Source: Halorhodospira halophila
GTDB lineage: Bacteria; Pseudomonadota; Gammaproteobacteria; Nitrococcales; Halorhodospiraceae
NCBI RefSeq assembly: GCF_016653405.1
Contig: NZ_NHSN01000010.1
Span: forward strand, 1-44,847
Direction: 5' to 3'
Length of the DNA: 44,847 nt
Under the pieces are notes generated by a model. It saw only the letters and a program-made list of their open reading frames with translations, did not search any database and was not told the DNA's origin. Of this stretch, positions 1 to 7,711 are shown piece by piece. Position 1 is the stretch's first letter, and each line of letters opens with the position of its first letter. The translations under genes were made by a program, and so were the position numbers.

Positions 1-213
1 TTTCAGGCCCCCGGGCCGGATCGGCGGACGCGCCCCTGCGGGGTTCCCTGTGCTGCTCGCCCGCGCAGGGCCGCGCGCAAAGGAACGGCGCTGGCGCGCC
101 GTTCTGCGCTGCGCGCTGACCAACGCGAACCAGGAAAGGTTCGCGCTGGCCCCCTGCTTGGGCTGCGCTGCTCGGCGCGTCCGCAAGGATCCGGCCCGGG
201 GGCCTGACACAGG
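1..213. repeat. Structured intergenic repeat, copy A (left end clipped)
   Basis: This copy is nearly identical to copy B at 994-1210. Its terminal inverted arms lie at about 3-22 and 188-213, and the left arm is cut by the window edge. Inside are a conserved TTCCCTGTGCTGCTC segment, a hairpin around GGCGCTGGCGCGCC, a hairpin with stem CGCGAACC/GGTTCGCG, and the conserved GCTGCGCTGCTCGGCGCG segment near the right end. Short open frames across it are repeat-derived and are not called as genes. I see no gene in 1-372. Confidence 0.8.
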
Positions 214-372
214 GGCGACTGCCGGCGTCGACGGCGATAGGAGCAAACAACGCTTAGCTGCCGAGCCCCTCCCGGCTCCTACGCCCTTGCATGGGCAGCA
301 GGTCGTGAAACCGGTAAAGTAGATGCAGCAAACGCGACCCCGTCGGCCACCATAGACCGCGAGAGCAGGCCC

Positions 373-954
373 ATGACCGATTCGCAGCAGCCATCGGCCC
401 GCGACGAGCAACGCCTCTACGAAGCCATCACCCTCGCCATGTACATCCACCGCGATCAACGTCGGCGTTATACCGGCGAGCCTTACTGGAAGCACCTTGC
501 GGAGGTGGCGGCCTTGACCCGGCTCGGTACGGAGGAGACCGACGCACTGATCACAGCCTGGCTTCATGATGCTGTCGAGGACTCCGGCCTAGAGCCCGGA
601 ATGCTCTGCGCCCAGTTTGGAGAGCGTGTTCGCTCCGGGGTGATGTGGCTGACCTGCGCCGCGATCGAGGAGGGCGAGCCCCGCGACCAGCGCAAGGCCC
701 GCGCCGTTAAGCAGTTGCGCCAGGCACCGGGCTGGGTTCAGACCATCAAGTGCGCCGATCTGGCCAGCAACCTTGCCTCCATTGCTGATCACGATCTGGC
801 CTTTGCGCGTCATTACGTCCCGGAGTGCCGGGCTCTCTATGAGTCCCTTGGCCAAGCCAGTCCGCCGGTGCGGATGCTTGCCGCCAAGGAGTTGGTGGCT
901 GCCGAGGCGAAGTGCTTCGCAGTGGAGACGGACCCCCGGGGCACGCCTGCCTGA
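373..954 (+). CDS. HD-domain phosphohydrolase (SpoT/MESH1-like hydrolase fold)
   Basis: This 193-residue protein has the metal-binding pattern of HD hydrolases related to the ppGpp hydrolase domain of RelA/SpoT. His41 lies in the PYWKH segment, His65-Asp66 in WLHDAVED, and Asp129 in KCADLASNL. It has no synthetase, TGS or ACT domain, so it is a stand-alone hydrolase-type protein. The substrate could be a pyrophosphorylated nucleotide, but that is an inference from the fold. ATG is preceded by GAGAGCAGG. The gene lies alone between two same-orientation copies of the structured repeat. HD family membership is well supported; the substrate is unknown. Confidence 0.8.
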   Translation: MTDSQQPSARDEQRLYEAITLAMYIHRDQRRRYTGEPYWKHLAEVAALTRLGTEETDALITAWLHDAVEDSGLEPGMLCAQFGERVRSGVMWLTCAAIEEGEPRDQRKARAVKQLRQAPGWVQTIKCADLASNLASIADHDLAFARHYVPECRALYESLGQASPPVRMLAAKELVAAEAKCFAVETDPRGTPA

Positions 955-993
955 GGAGAGGCGCCGCTGCCTCGGAGGGCTCGATGGACCTCC

Positions 994-1210
994 CCTGTGT
1001 CAGCCCCCCGGGCCGGATCGGCGGACGCGCCCCTGCGGGGTTCCCTGTGCTGCTCGCCCGCGCAGGGCCGCGCGCAAAGGAACGGCGCTGGCGCGCCGTT
1101 CTGCGCTGCGCGCTGACCAGCGCGAACCAGGAAAGGTTCGCGCAGGCCCCCTGCTTGGGCTGCGCTGCTCGGCGCGTCCGCAAGGATCCGGCCCGGGGGG
1201 CTGACACAGG
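994..1210. repeat. Structured intergenic repeat, copy B
   Basis: This is a complete copy with perfect 26-bp terminal inverted arms at 994-1019 and 1185-1210. Predicted internal helices are: 1023-1029 with 1173-1179 (GGACGCG/CGCGTCC); 1030-1033 with 1037-1040 (CCCC/GGGG); 1056-1059 with 1065-1068 (GCCC/GGGC); 1081-1087 with 1094-1100 (AACGGCG/CGCCGTT, loop CTGGCG); and 1120-1128 with 1135-1143 (GCGCGAACC/GGTTCGCGC). Copies C and D have the same arrangement with different stem sequences. The remainder of the 955-1337 gap shows no gene. Confidence 0.85.
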
Positions 1211-1337
1211 GAGCGACGGCGGGGAATACGCCCGAGGCAATGGCTACAGGCAACCCCGCCCGGCCTACCTTGCTCGCCACCGGAGCGCTGGGTAAGGTAC
1301 GGCGTTTCCCGTCGTTCACCACCATCAGGGGATAACC

Positions 1338-2114
1338 GTGGCCGAACAAGCGTTGATCTCCGCCGACTACCAGCCCGCCGAAGACGCCTTCGACGGGCGC
1401 GTCATCCTGGTCACCGGCGCCACTGGCGGTATCGGCAGCGCCGTCTGCCGCCGGCTCGCCGCCGCCGGCGCCACGGTTGTCATCCTCGACAAGGACCTCA
1501 AGGCGCTCGAGAGCCTCTACGACCGCATCGTCGAGGACAACCACCCAGAACCGGCGATCTACCCCATGAACCTCGAGGGCGCCACCTTCGACAACTTCCC
1601 CGAGGTCGCGCAGCGTATCCGCGAGGGCCTCGGCCGCCTCGATGGCCTGCTCCACGCCGCGGCCACCATGGGCAAACCGGCGCCCGTCGAACTCTACGAC
1701 ATGGAGACGTGGTACAAGACCCTCCAGGTCAACCTCAACGCCGCCTTCATGCTCACTCAAGCGTGCCTGCCGCTGCTGCGCGAGTCCGACCGGGGCAGCA
1801 TCGTGTTCACCAGCGATGCCAGCGGCCGGAATGGCCACAAAGCCTACGGAGGCGCCTACGCCGTCTCCAATGCCGGGCTCGAGGGCCTGATGCGGGTGCT
1901 CGCCGCGGAGCTGGCCGAGACGACGAGCGTCTGCGTCAACACCCTCGACCCGGGCATTGTCGCCACCGGGCTGAGGCAGAAGGAGTTCCCCTTCGAGAAC
2001 CCCCTCGACCTGACCCAGCCGCAGCAGGTGGCCGGCGCCTTCCTGCGCCTGCTCGGGCCCGACGGGCGCAGCCACCACGGTCAGGCGCTGAGCGTCGAGC
2101 CGGCACCGGCGTGA
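1338..2114 (+). CDS. YciK-like short-chain dehydrogenase with altered active site
   Basis: This 258-residue Rossmann-fold SDR resembles E. coli YciK. The cofactor motif TGATGGIG is at 26-33. The catalytic Tyr is Tyr174 in YAVSN, with Ser159 or Ser162 upstream. The normally invariant Lys of YxxxK is Asn178 (codon AAT), so ordinary SDR catalysis is doubtful. A GTG start is used, preceded by CAGGGGAT. Its TGA overlaps the GTG start of the next gene, which suggests translational coupling. In E. coli, yciK also lies near rluB and yciO, which agrees with the neighbours here. The substrate is unknown. Confidence 0.82.
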   Translation: MAEQALISADYQPAEDAFDGRVILVTGATGGIGSAVCRRLAAAGATVVILDKDLKALESLYDRIVEDNHPEPAIYPMNLEGATFDNFPEVAQRIREGLGRLDGLLHAAATMGKPAPVELYDMETWYKTLQVNLNAAFMLTQACLPLLRESDRGSIVFTSDASGRNGHKAYGGAYAVSNAGLEGLMRVLAAELAETTSVCVNTLDPGIVATGLRQKEFPFENPLDLTQPQQVAGAFLRLLGPDGRSHHGQALSVEPAPA

Positions 2115-2815
2115 GCGCGCCCTCGCCGCGCCCCCACCCCGGCCTGACCGGTGAGCGGCTACGCTGGCTGCTTGAGCAGCTGGTCGCCCACCACGGTGAA
2201 CAGCACTGGTGGCCGGCAGAAACCGCCTTCGAGGTACTGGTCGGGGCCGTGCTGACCCAGAACACCGCCTGGAGCAATGTCGAGCGCGCCATGGAGCAGC
2301 TCCGTGGCGCGGGGCTGCTCGATCCCGTGGCCCTGATCGAGGCCGAGGGCGACGAGGTGGCCGAGGCGATCCGGCCGGCAGGCTACTTCAACGTCAAAAC
2401 CCGCCGGCTGCGCAACCTGTGCATCGCCTACCTGCAGGAGGGCTGCATGGAGGGCATGCAGCTACGGCGCACCGAGGCGCTGCGCGAGAAGCTGCTGGCG
2501 GTCAACGGCGTCGGCCGCGAGACCGCCGACGACATCCTGCTCTACGCCTTCCACCGCCCGGTGTTCGTCATCGACGCCTACACCCGGCGCATCCTCCAGC
2601 GCCTGGGCTGGATTCAGGGCGACGAGGGCTACGAACGGCTACGGGCGGGTGTCGAGGCGGCGCTGGGGCCGGACACCGCAGCCTTCAACGAGCTGCATGC
2701 CCAGATCGTGGCGCTGGGCAAGGACACCTGCCGCCCCACGCCGCGCTGTGCCGACTGCCCGCTCAGCGCCGCTTGCGCCCACGCCGCCGGCGGCGCTGGG
2801 GCGCCGTCCGCCTGA
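2111..2815 (+). CDS. HhH-GPD DNA glycosylase, MagIII-like (endonuclease III superfamily)
   Basis: This 234-residue protein belongs to the endonuclease III superfamily. The helix-hairpin-helix segment is NGVGRE, around 132-137. The aspartate needed for base excision is Asp155 in VIDAYTRR. The Lys that gives endonuclease III its lyase activity is replaced by Glu137, as in COG2231 proteins such as Helicobacter MagIII, so a monofunctional glycosylase for alkylated bases is likely (inference). Cys207, Cys213, Cys216 and Cys222 form a 4Fe-4S type cluster with spacing 5-2-5. The GTG start overlaps the preceding stop. The 3' end overlaps the convergent rluB by 53 bp. Confidence 0.82.
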   Translation: MSAPSPRPHPGLTGERLRWLLEQLVAHHGEQHWWPAETAFEVLVGAVLTQNTAWSNVERAMEQLRGAGLLDPVALIEAEGDEVAEAIRPAGYFNVKTRRLRNLCIAYLQEGCMEGMQLRRTEALREKLLAVNGVGRETADDILLYAFHRPVFVIDAYTRRILQRLGWIQGDEGYERLRAGVEAALGPDTAAFNELHAQIVALGKDTCRPTPRCADCPLSAACAHAAGGAGAPSA

Positions 2816-3599
2816 CCGGCTCCGGCGGGGTCAGGCCCACGTGCTCGTAGAGTTCGCGCTTGCCGGCCTCGTCCAGCTCGTGCAGCTGGCCGCGGCGCAG
2901 ATCCCGGGGCATCACCACGGGCCCGTAGCGCACGCGGATCAGACGGCTGACCGTCACCCCTTGGGACTCCCAGAGCCGGCGGACCTCGCGGCGGCGCCCC
3001 TCGGTGACGATAACGTGGAACCACGCGTTAGCGCCCTCCTGCGGCTCGTCCACCGGCATGGCCGACTCCACCACCTCGAAGTGGGCGGGGCCGTCCTCGA
3101 GTTCGACCCCACCCACCAAGCGGTGGACCATCTCCTCGGTCACCTCGCCGTGGATCCGGCAGGCGTACTCCCGCTCAACCCCCGTGGAGGGATGCATCAG
3201 GGCGTTGGCGAGTTCGCCATCGTTGGTGAACAGCAACAGCCCCTGGCTGTTGATATCCAGCCGCCCGACGGCGATCCACCGCCCGGGCGTGCGCGGCAGC
3301 CGCTCGAAGACTGTTGATCGGCCCTCGGGGTCGGAGCGGGTGGTCACTTCGCCCTCGGGCTTGTTATAGAGCAGCACCCGCCGCGGCGGCTCGCGATGGA
3401 CCCGCTGCACCGTCTGCCCGTCCAGCTCCACGTGGTCACGGGGCTGCGCGCGATCGCCCAGCTTCGCCACGCGTCCCTCGATGCGCACGCGCCCGGCCTG
3501 GATGGCCGCCTCCATCTCGCGGCGCGAGCCCAGCCCGGCGCGCGCCAGTACCTTCTGCAGTTTCTCGCCCGCAGGCTGATTCCCACCGTCACTCGTCAC
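2763..3599 (-). CDS. rluB: 23S rRNA pseudouridine synthase RluB-type
   Basis: This 278-residue protein has an N-terminal S4 RNA-binding domain ([17 protein letters not shown]) followed by a RsuA/RluB-type catalytic domain. The GRLDINSQG motif carries the catalytic Asp. The C-terminal tail is very basic ([10 protein letters not shown]). The family isomerises a uridine in the 23S rRNA peptidyl-transferase region. A GTG start at 3599 was chosen because it overlaps the end of scpB by 11 nt and gives the normal family length. It is the last gene of yciO-trpS-scpA-scpB-rluB, and it overlaps the convergent glycosylase gene tail to tail. Confidence 0.92.
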   Translation of the reverse strand: MTSDGGNQPAGEKLQKVLARAGLGSRREMEAAIQAGRVRIEGRVAKLGDRAQPRDHVELDGQTVQRVHREPPRRVLLYNKPEGEVTTRSDPEGRSTVFERLPRTPGRWIAVGRLDINSQGLLLFTNDGELANALMHPSTGVEREYACRIHGEVTEEMVHRLVGGVELEDGPAHFEVVESAMPVDEPQEGANAWFHVIVTEGRRREVRRLWESQGVTVSRLIRVRYGPVVMPRDLRRGQLHELDEAGKRELYEHVGLTPPEPVRRTAPQRRRRRGRKRR

Positions 3600-4212
3600 G
3601 GGTCGCCCCCTGTTCGTCGTCGCTGGTTGCCGGATCGCCCTCGGCCTCGTCGGGCAGGCGCAGATCCAGCTCCAGATGCGCCTGATCCGGATCCTGCAGC
3701 GTGGCCAGATCCGGCAGCTGATCCAGCCCGCGCAGGTTGAAGTGCTCAAGAAACCCGCGGGTGGTGGCGTACATCGCCGGGCGCCCCGGCACGTCGCGCC
3801 GGCCCACCACGCGGATCCAGCCACGCTCCTCGAGCGTGCGGATGATCGAAGTACTGACGCTGACCCCGCGCACCTGCTCGATCTCCCCGCGGGTGATCGG
3901 CTGCCGGTAGGCAATCAGGGCCAGCGTCTCGAGGACGGCCCGCGAATAGCGTGCCGGCTTCTCCTCCCAGAGCCGCGAGACCCACGGGGCCATGTCGGCA
4001 CCGACCTGGATGCGGTAGCCGCCGGCCACCTCGCGGATCTCGATCCCGCGCCCCTGGTAGTCCGCCGACAGCTCGGCCACGGCCCGGCGGATGTCGTCGC
4101 GGCTCGGCGCCCGGTCGGCATCGAACAGGCCCTGGATGCGTTCGAAGGTCAGCGCCTCGCCGGCGGCCAGCAGCGCCGCCTCGATGATGTGCTTGAGTGG
4201 TGGCATATTCAT
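3589..4212 (-). CDS. scpB: Segregation and condensation protein B
   Basis: This 207-residue protein is ScpB, the winged-helix kleisin partner that binds ScpA and SMC in the bacterial condensin complex. It starts with the typical [14 protein letters not shown] segment and contains the conserved [15 protein letters not shown] and [12 protein letters not shown] segments of the second winged helix. The ATG at 4212 overlaps the scpA stop (ATGA), which points to coupled translation. A second ATG two codons further in is possible. The C-terminus is short and acidic. Confidence 0.95.
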   Translation of the reverse strand: MNMPPLKHIIEAALLAAGEALTFERIQGLFDADRAPSRDDIRRAVAELSADYQGRGIEIREVAGGYRIQVGADMAPWVSRLWEEKPARYSRAVLETLALIAYRQPITRGEIEQVRGVSVSTSIIRTLEERGWIRVVGRRDVPGRPAMYATTRGFLEHFNLRGLDQLPDLATLQDPDQAHLELDLRLPDEAEGDPATSDDEQGATRDE

Positions 4213-5036
4213 CGTGCGCGGATGTAGATCGGGGCAAAGGCGTCGGCCTGGACCAGCTCCACCATGGACTCGCGCACCAGCTCGAGCAGCGCCAGGAAGG
4301 TCACCACGACCCCGGTCCGCCCCTCCTCCACCCGGAACAGCTCCTGGAAGGGCGTGTAACGCTCCTCGCTGAGCCCGCTCAGGGTCTCGCTCATCCGCTC
4401 GCGGATGCTGATCGTCTCGCGCTCGACGTGGTGGCTCTCATTCAGCTGCGCCCGGCGCATGACCTCTGAAAGGGCCAGCAGCAGCTCGCGCAGGCTGACT
4501 TCCGGTGCCTGCGCCCGGGGCCGACACTCCGGTGCGTCGGCGGCGGCCGGGAAGATATCCCGCCCCACGCGGGGGAGTTCGTCGATCTGCTCGGCCACCT
4601 TCTTGAAACGCTCGTACTCCTGCAGCCGGCGGATCAGTTCGGCCCGCGGATCGTGGTCCTCGTCCTCCTCGTCGTCGGCCGCCGCGGGCCGCGGCAGCAG
4701 CATGCGCGACTTGATCTCGGCGAGCATGGCGGCCATCACCAGGTACTCGGCGGCCAGCTCCAGACGCATCTCGCGCATGAGCTCGACGTACTCCATGTAC
4801 TGCCGGGTGATCTCGGCGATGGGGATGTCGAGGATGTCGAGATTCTGCCGCCGGATCAGGTAGAGCAGCAGATCCAGCGGCCCCTCGAACGCCTCGAGGA
4901 AGACCTCGAGCGCGTCCGGGGGGATGTAGAGATCGTCCGGCAGCCGTCGCAGCGCCTCGTCACCGACGCGGGCCACCGGCTCACCGCCGCCCGCCGGCTC
5001 GTCAGCGGACGCCTGCCCGGCGGCGGTCTCCGTCAC
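4209..5036 (-). CDS. scpA: Segregation and condensation protein A (kleisin)
   Basis: This 275-residue kleisin subunit bridges SMC heads and ScpB during chromosome compaction. The N-terminal kleisin signature is FEGPLDLLLYLIRRQNLDI, with conserved ITRQYMEY and AAEYLVMAAMLAEIKSRMLLP after it. The first 35 residues are a poorly conserved acidic and Gly-rich extension. The GTG start overlaps the trpS stop (GTGA). The gene sits between trpS and scpB, an arrangement common in gammaproteobacteria. Confidence 0.95.
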   Translation of the reverse strand: MTETAAGQASADEPAGGGEPVARVGDEALRRLPDDLYIPPDALEVFLEAFEGPLDLLLYLIRRQNLDILDIPIAEITRQYMEYVELMREMRLELAAEYLVMAAMLAEIKSRMLLPRPAAADDEEDEDHDPRAELIRRLQEYERFKKVAEQIDELPRVGRDIFPAAADAPECRPRAQAPEVSLRELLLALSEVMRRAQLNESHHVERETISIRERMSETLSGLSEERYTPFQELFRVEEGRTGVVVTFLALLELVRESMVELVQADAFAPIYIRAR

Positions 5037-6250
5037 CGGTACTCCAGGCCCATGGCGCTGCGCACCTCGCCAAGGGTCTCGCGGGCCTCCTCGCGGGCCT
5101 GCTCACAGCCGTCAACGATGATCGAGCGCACATGCTCCGGATCTTCCTCGTACTGTCGGGCCCGCTCGCGGATCGGCGACAGCTCGGCCTCAACGGCGTC
5201 GATGATGCAGCGCTTGCACTCCAGGCAACCGATCCCGGCGGTGGTGCACCCCTCTTGGACCCACGCGCGGGTCGACTCGTCGGAGTAGACCTGATGGAAG
5301 TCCCACACCGGGCACTTCTGCGGATCGCCGGGGTCGTTACGACGCACCCGCGCCGGGTCCGTCGGCATGGTGCGCAGCTTGCGGACGACGTCGTCGGTGG
5401 GCTCGCGCAGGCCGATGGTGTTGTCGTAGGACTTGGACATCTTGCGGCCATCGAGGCCGGGCATCTTCGCGGTCGGCGTCAACAGCACCTCGGGCTCGGG
5501 CAACAGTTCCCGGGTGGTGCCGTCGAGATAGCCGAAGAGCCGCTCGCGGTCGGCGACGGTGATGTTCGGCTGCCCCTCCAGCAGGGCGTGCGCCACCTCC
5601 AGGGCCTCGCGGTCACCCTCCTGCTGATAGCGACGGCGCAGGTCGTGGTAGAGGCGCGCATTCTTCTTGCCCATCTTGCGCGCCGCCTCCTGGGCCTTCT
5701 GCTCGAAATCCGGCTCGACGCCGTAGAGGTGGTTGAAGCGGCGGGCCACCTCGCGGGTAAGTTCCAGGTGGGCCACCTGGTCCTCGCCCACCGGCACCTC
5801 GGTGGCCTTGTAGATGAGCACGTCCGCCGACTGCAGCAGCGGATACCCGAGGAAGCCGTAGGTGGACAGGTCCCGGTCGCTCAGCTGCTCCTGCTGGTCG
5901 CGGAACGTGGGCACCCGCTCGAGCCAGCCGAGGGGGGTCATCATCGACAGCAGCAGGTGGAGCTCAGCGTGCTCGGGCACCCGGGACTGGATAAACAGCC
6001 GCGCCAGCTTGGGGTTGACGCCGCAGGCCAGCCAATCGATCACCATGTCCCAGACATTGTCCCCGACCACCCAGGGGCTCTCGTAGTGGGTGGTCAGGGC
6101 GTGCCAGTCGGCCACGAAGAAGAAACACTCGTACTCGTTCTGCAGGCGCACCCAGTTCTTGAGCACGCCGTGGTAATGGCCCAGGTGCAGCCGTCCTGTC
6201 GGGCGCATGCCCGACAGGACGCGGCTGGGTCGTTGGTTGATGTTAGCCAA
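5033..6250 (-). CDS. trpS: Tryptophanyl-tRNA synthetase, long form
   Basis: This class I synthetase charges tRNA-Trp. The HIGH-type motif is TGRLHLGH, residues 18-25, and the KMSKS motif is at 270-274. At 405 residues it is longer than the 334-residue E. coli enzyme. There is an insertion of about 65 residues around 184-250, before the KMSKS loop, and a C-terminal cysteine group: Cys313, Cys335, Cys342, Cys345 and Cys348. A TTG start at 6250 was chosen because AAGGAG lies 7 nt upstream and the next Met is already at the HIGH region. The gene is 42 nt downstream of yciO and overlaps scpA. Confidence 0.95.
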   Translation of the reverse strand: MANINQRPSRVLSGMRPTGRLHLGHYHGVLKNWVRLQNEYECFFFVADWHALTTHYESPWVVGDNVWDMVIDWLACGVNPKLARLFIQSRVPEHAELHLLLSMMTPLGWLERVPTFRDQQEQLSDRDLSTYGFLGYPLLQSADVLIYKATEVPVGEDQVAHLELTREVARRFNHLYGVEPDFEQKAQEAARKMGKKNARLYHDLRRRYQQEGDREALEVAHALLEGQPNITVADRERLFGYLDGTTRELLPEPEVLLTPTAKMPGLDGRKMSKSYDNTIGLREPTDDVVRKLRTMPTDPARVRRNDPGDPQKCPVWDFHQVYSDESTRAWVQEGCTTAGIGCLECKRCIIDAVEAELSPIRERARQYEEDPEHVRSIIVDGCEQAREEARETLGEVRSAMGLEYR

Positions 6251-6292
6251 GCAACGGCTCCTTATGGTTGTTCGCGATCCGTCTCCATGCGC

Positions 6293-6919
6293 TCAGGCAC
6301 TCTGGAAGACGCGGGTATCGCCGACCCCTTCGCGGATGACCTCGGCAGCCTCACCGGTGAGATCGATCACGGTGCTCGCCCCGCCCCCGGTGGGCCCGCC
6401 AGCAACGACGGCGTCGATCAGCTTGCCGATGCGCTCACGGATCGCCTCGGGATCGTCGAGGGGCATGTCGTCACCGGGCAGCTGCAGCGTCACGCTCATC
6501 AGCGGCTCGCCGAGAGTGTTGAGCAGTGCGCGGCTGGCCGGGTGGTCGGGTACGCGGATACCAATGGTCTTGCGCTTGGGGTGCTGCAGCCGCCGGGGCA
6601 CTTCGGACGTAGCCCGCAGGATAAAGGTGTACGGCCCCGGTGTGTGGGACTTGAGCAGGCGGTAGGCGTAGTTTTCCATCTTGGCGTAGGTGCCGATATC
6701 CTTGAGATCCTTGCACGCCATGGTGAAGTTATGGCTGTTGTCCAGACGCCGGATCTCGCGGATGCGGTCGAGGGCGGCCTTGTCGCCGAGGCGACAGCCG
6801 AGGGCGTAGCTCGAATCCGTCGGGTAGGCGATGACACCCCCATCGGCAAGAGTCTGCACGGCCTGGTTGATCAGGCGCTGCTGGGGCGTCTCCGGATGGA
6901 CTTCAAAGTACTGCGCCAT
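6293..6919 (-). CDS. yciO: YciO/YrdC/Sua5-family protein
   Basis: This 208-residue protein has the YrdC fold used by threonylcarbamoyl-AMP synthases. Conserved segments include ADGGVIAYPTDSSYALGC near the start and HTPGPYTFIL and KRKTIGIRVPDHP in the middle. Length and neighbours fit the YciO subgroup rather than TsaC itself. E. coli YciO is not the main tRNA t6A enzyme, so the exact role is open. The ATG at 6919 was chosen because GAGAGGAAG precedes it; a longer frame upstream lacks family similarity. It is the first gene of the operon through rluB. Confidence 0.88.
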   Translation of the reverse strand: MAQYFEVHPETPQQRLINQAVQTLADGGVIAYPTDSSYALGCRLGDKAALDRIREIRRLDNSHNFTMACKDLKDIGTYAKMENYAYRLLKSHTPGPYTFILRATSEVPRRLQHPKRKTIGIRVPDHPASRALLNTLGEPLMSVTLQLPGDDMPLDDPEAIRERIGKLIDAVVAGGPTGGGASTVIDLTGEAAEVIREGVGDTRVFQSA

Positions 6920-6967
6920 GACTTCCTCTCCCGTGGACACGCCCCGGCCATCCCGGGGCACGGCTTC

Positions 6968-6996
6968 ATTGTACCGGACCCCTTTCGGAGCGATAA
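6968..6996 (-). promoter_or_regulatory. Probable sigma-70 promoter for yciO-trpS-scpA-scpB-rluB
   Basis: On the minus strand a TTATCG box at 6991-6996 and a TACAAT box at 6968-6973 are separated by 17 bp. They sit about 50 bp upstream of the yciO start in the short divergent gap with yciI. The -10 box is close to consensus and the -35 box is moderate. Confidence 0.5.
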
Positions 6997-7007
6997 GGTA
7001 ACGACCC

Positions 7008-7307
7008 ATGTATTACGCGATCATGAGCAGGGACGTGGAGAACAGTCTGCCGCTGCGCCAGTCAGCGCGGGCGGAACACCTGGCACGGCTGGAGCAGCTG
7101 CGCGACGAGGGGCGGCTGTTGCTCGCCGGGCCGTATCCGGCCGTGGACACGGAGACCCCCGGTGAGGCCGGTTTCACGGGCAGCCTGGTGGTCGCCGAGT
7201 TCGAGTCACTAGAGGCGGCGCAGGCGTGGGCGGATGCCGACCCCTACGTGGCGGCGGGCGTCTACGCGCAGGTGGACGTCCGGCCCTTCAAGCCAGTGCT
7301 ACCGTAA
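7008..7307 (+). CDS. yciI: YciI-like protein
   Basis: This 99-residue protein is of the YciI family, small ferredoxin-like-fold proteins of largely unknown role. Typical segments are [13 protein letters not shown] at the start, [22 protein letters not shown] with the conserved His, and [33 protein letters not shown] precedes the ATG. The gene is divergent from yciO, and the two are also neighbours in E. coli and its relatives. The biochemical role is not known from the sequence. Confidence 0.88.
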   Translation: MYYAIMSRDVENSLPLRQSARAEHLARLEQLRDEGRLLLAGPYPAVDTETPGEAGFTGSLVVAEFESLEAAQAWADADPYVAAGVYAQVDVRPFKPVLP

Positions 7308-7328
7308 TCGGGTGCGATCGCCATGGCC

Positions 7329-7572
7329 CGCCCTCGCCGGTGGTACCAGGTCGGGCCGGCGCCGGACGAACGCGCCCCGCCTATCGGCGGGGTTCCCTGT
7401 GCTGCTCACCCCGGCGGGGCCGCTCGCTAAACTCGCGGCGCTGGCGCGCCGCTCAGACAGAACCTCGCTGATCAGCGCGAACCGGCAAAGCTTCGCGCTG
7501 ATCCCCCGCCGGGGCTGCGCTGCTCGGCGCGCTCAACGGCGCCGGCCCGACCTGGTACCACCGGCGAGGGCG
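7329..7572. repeat. Structured intergenic repeat, copy C
   Basis: The terminal inverted arms, 7329-7363 and 7538-7572, match perfectly over 35 bp and are unrelated in sequence to the arms of copies A/B and D. Internal helices occur at the equivalent places: CCCCGCC/GGCGGGG (7375-7381 with 7386-7392); CCCC/GGGG (7409-7412 with 7416-7419); GCGGCG/CGCCGC (7435-7440 with 7447-7452, loop CTGGCG); and a 12-bp stem at 7470-7481 with 7492-7503. Conserved linkers TTCCCTGTGCTGCTC, CGCTCGCTAAACTCGC and GCTGCGCTGCTCGGCGCG are present. Confidence 0.85.
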
Positions 7573-7587
7573 CGAACCGTCTCGGCA

Positions 7588-7625
7588 GAAGGACTGCGCT
7601 GCTCGGCACGCTCAACGGCACCCCA
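7588..7625. repeat. Remnant of the structured repeat
   Basis: GACTGCGCTGCTCGGCACGC followed by TCAACGGCACC is a second partial copy of the right-hand conserved segment of copy C, about 70 bp downstream of the first. The other parts of the element are missing. I see no coding potential between 7308 and 7711. Confidence 0.55.
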
Positions 7626-7656
7626 GCGGCCCGACCCCCCCCCGGCCAGGGGCGCA

Positions 7657-7704
7657 GGCGGTCTCGGCAGACCGCCGCCGGGGCCCCGGTAAAAGGGCCC
7701 CGGC
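7657..7704 (-). terminator. Two tandem hairpins just downstream of tspO
   Basis: A stem GGCGGTCT/AGACCGCC (7657-7664 with 7669-7676, loop CGGC) adjoins a 10-bp stem GCCGGGGCCC/GGGCCCCGGC (7677-7686 with 7695-7704). They begin 8 bp beyond the tspO stop. There is no uridine run after the stems on the minus strand, so they may protect the 3' end or slow polymerase rather than act as a classic intrinsic terminator. Confidence 0.45.
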
Positions 7705-7711
7705 GAGCGGC

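Noticed and set aside
50-322. Short frames in repeat copies A and B
   Set aside because: They are repeat-derived, recur in both copies, lack good ribosome-binding sites, and the sequence is better explained by base-paired structure.
5132-7165. A 677-codon plus-strand frame across trpS and yciO
   Set aside because: It is antisense to two confident genes and bridges their gap only because stops are rare.
7226-7692. Short frames through repeat copy C
   Set aside because: They overlap inverted arms and hairpins and resemble no protein.
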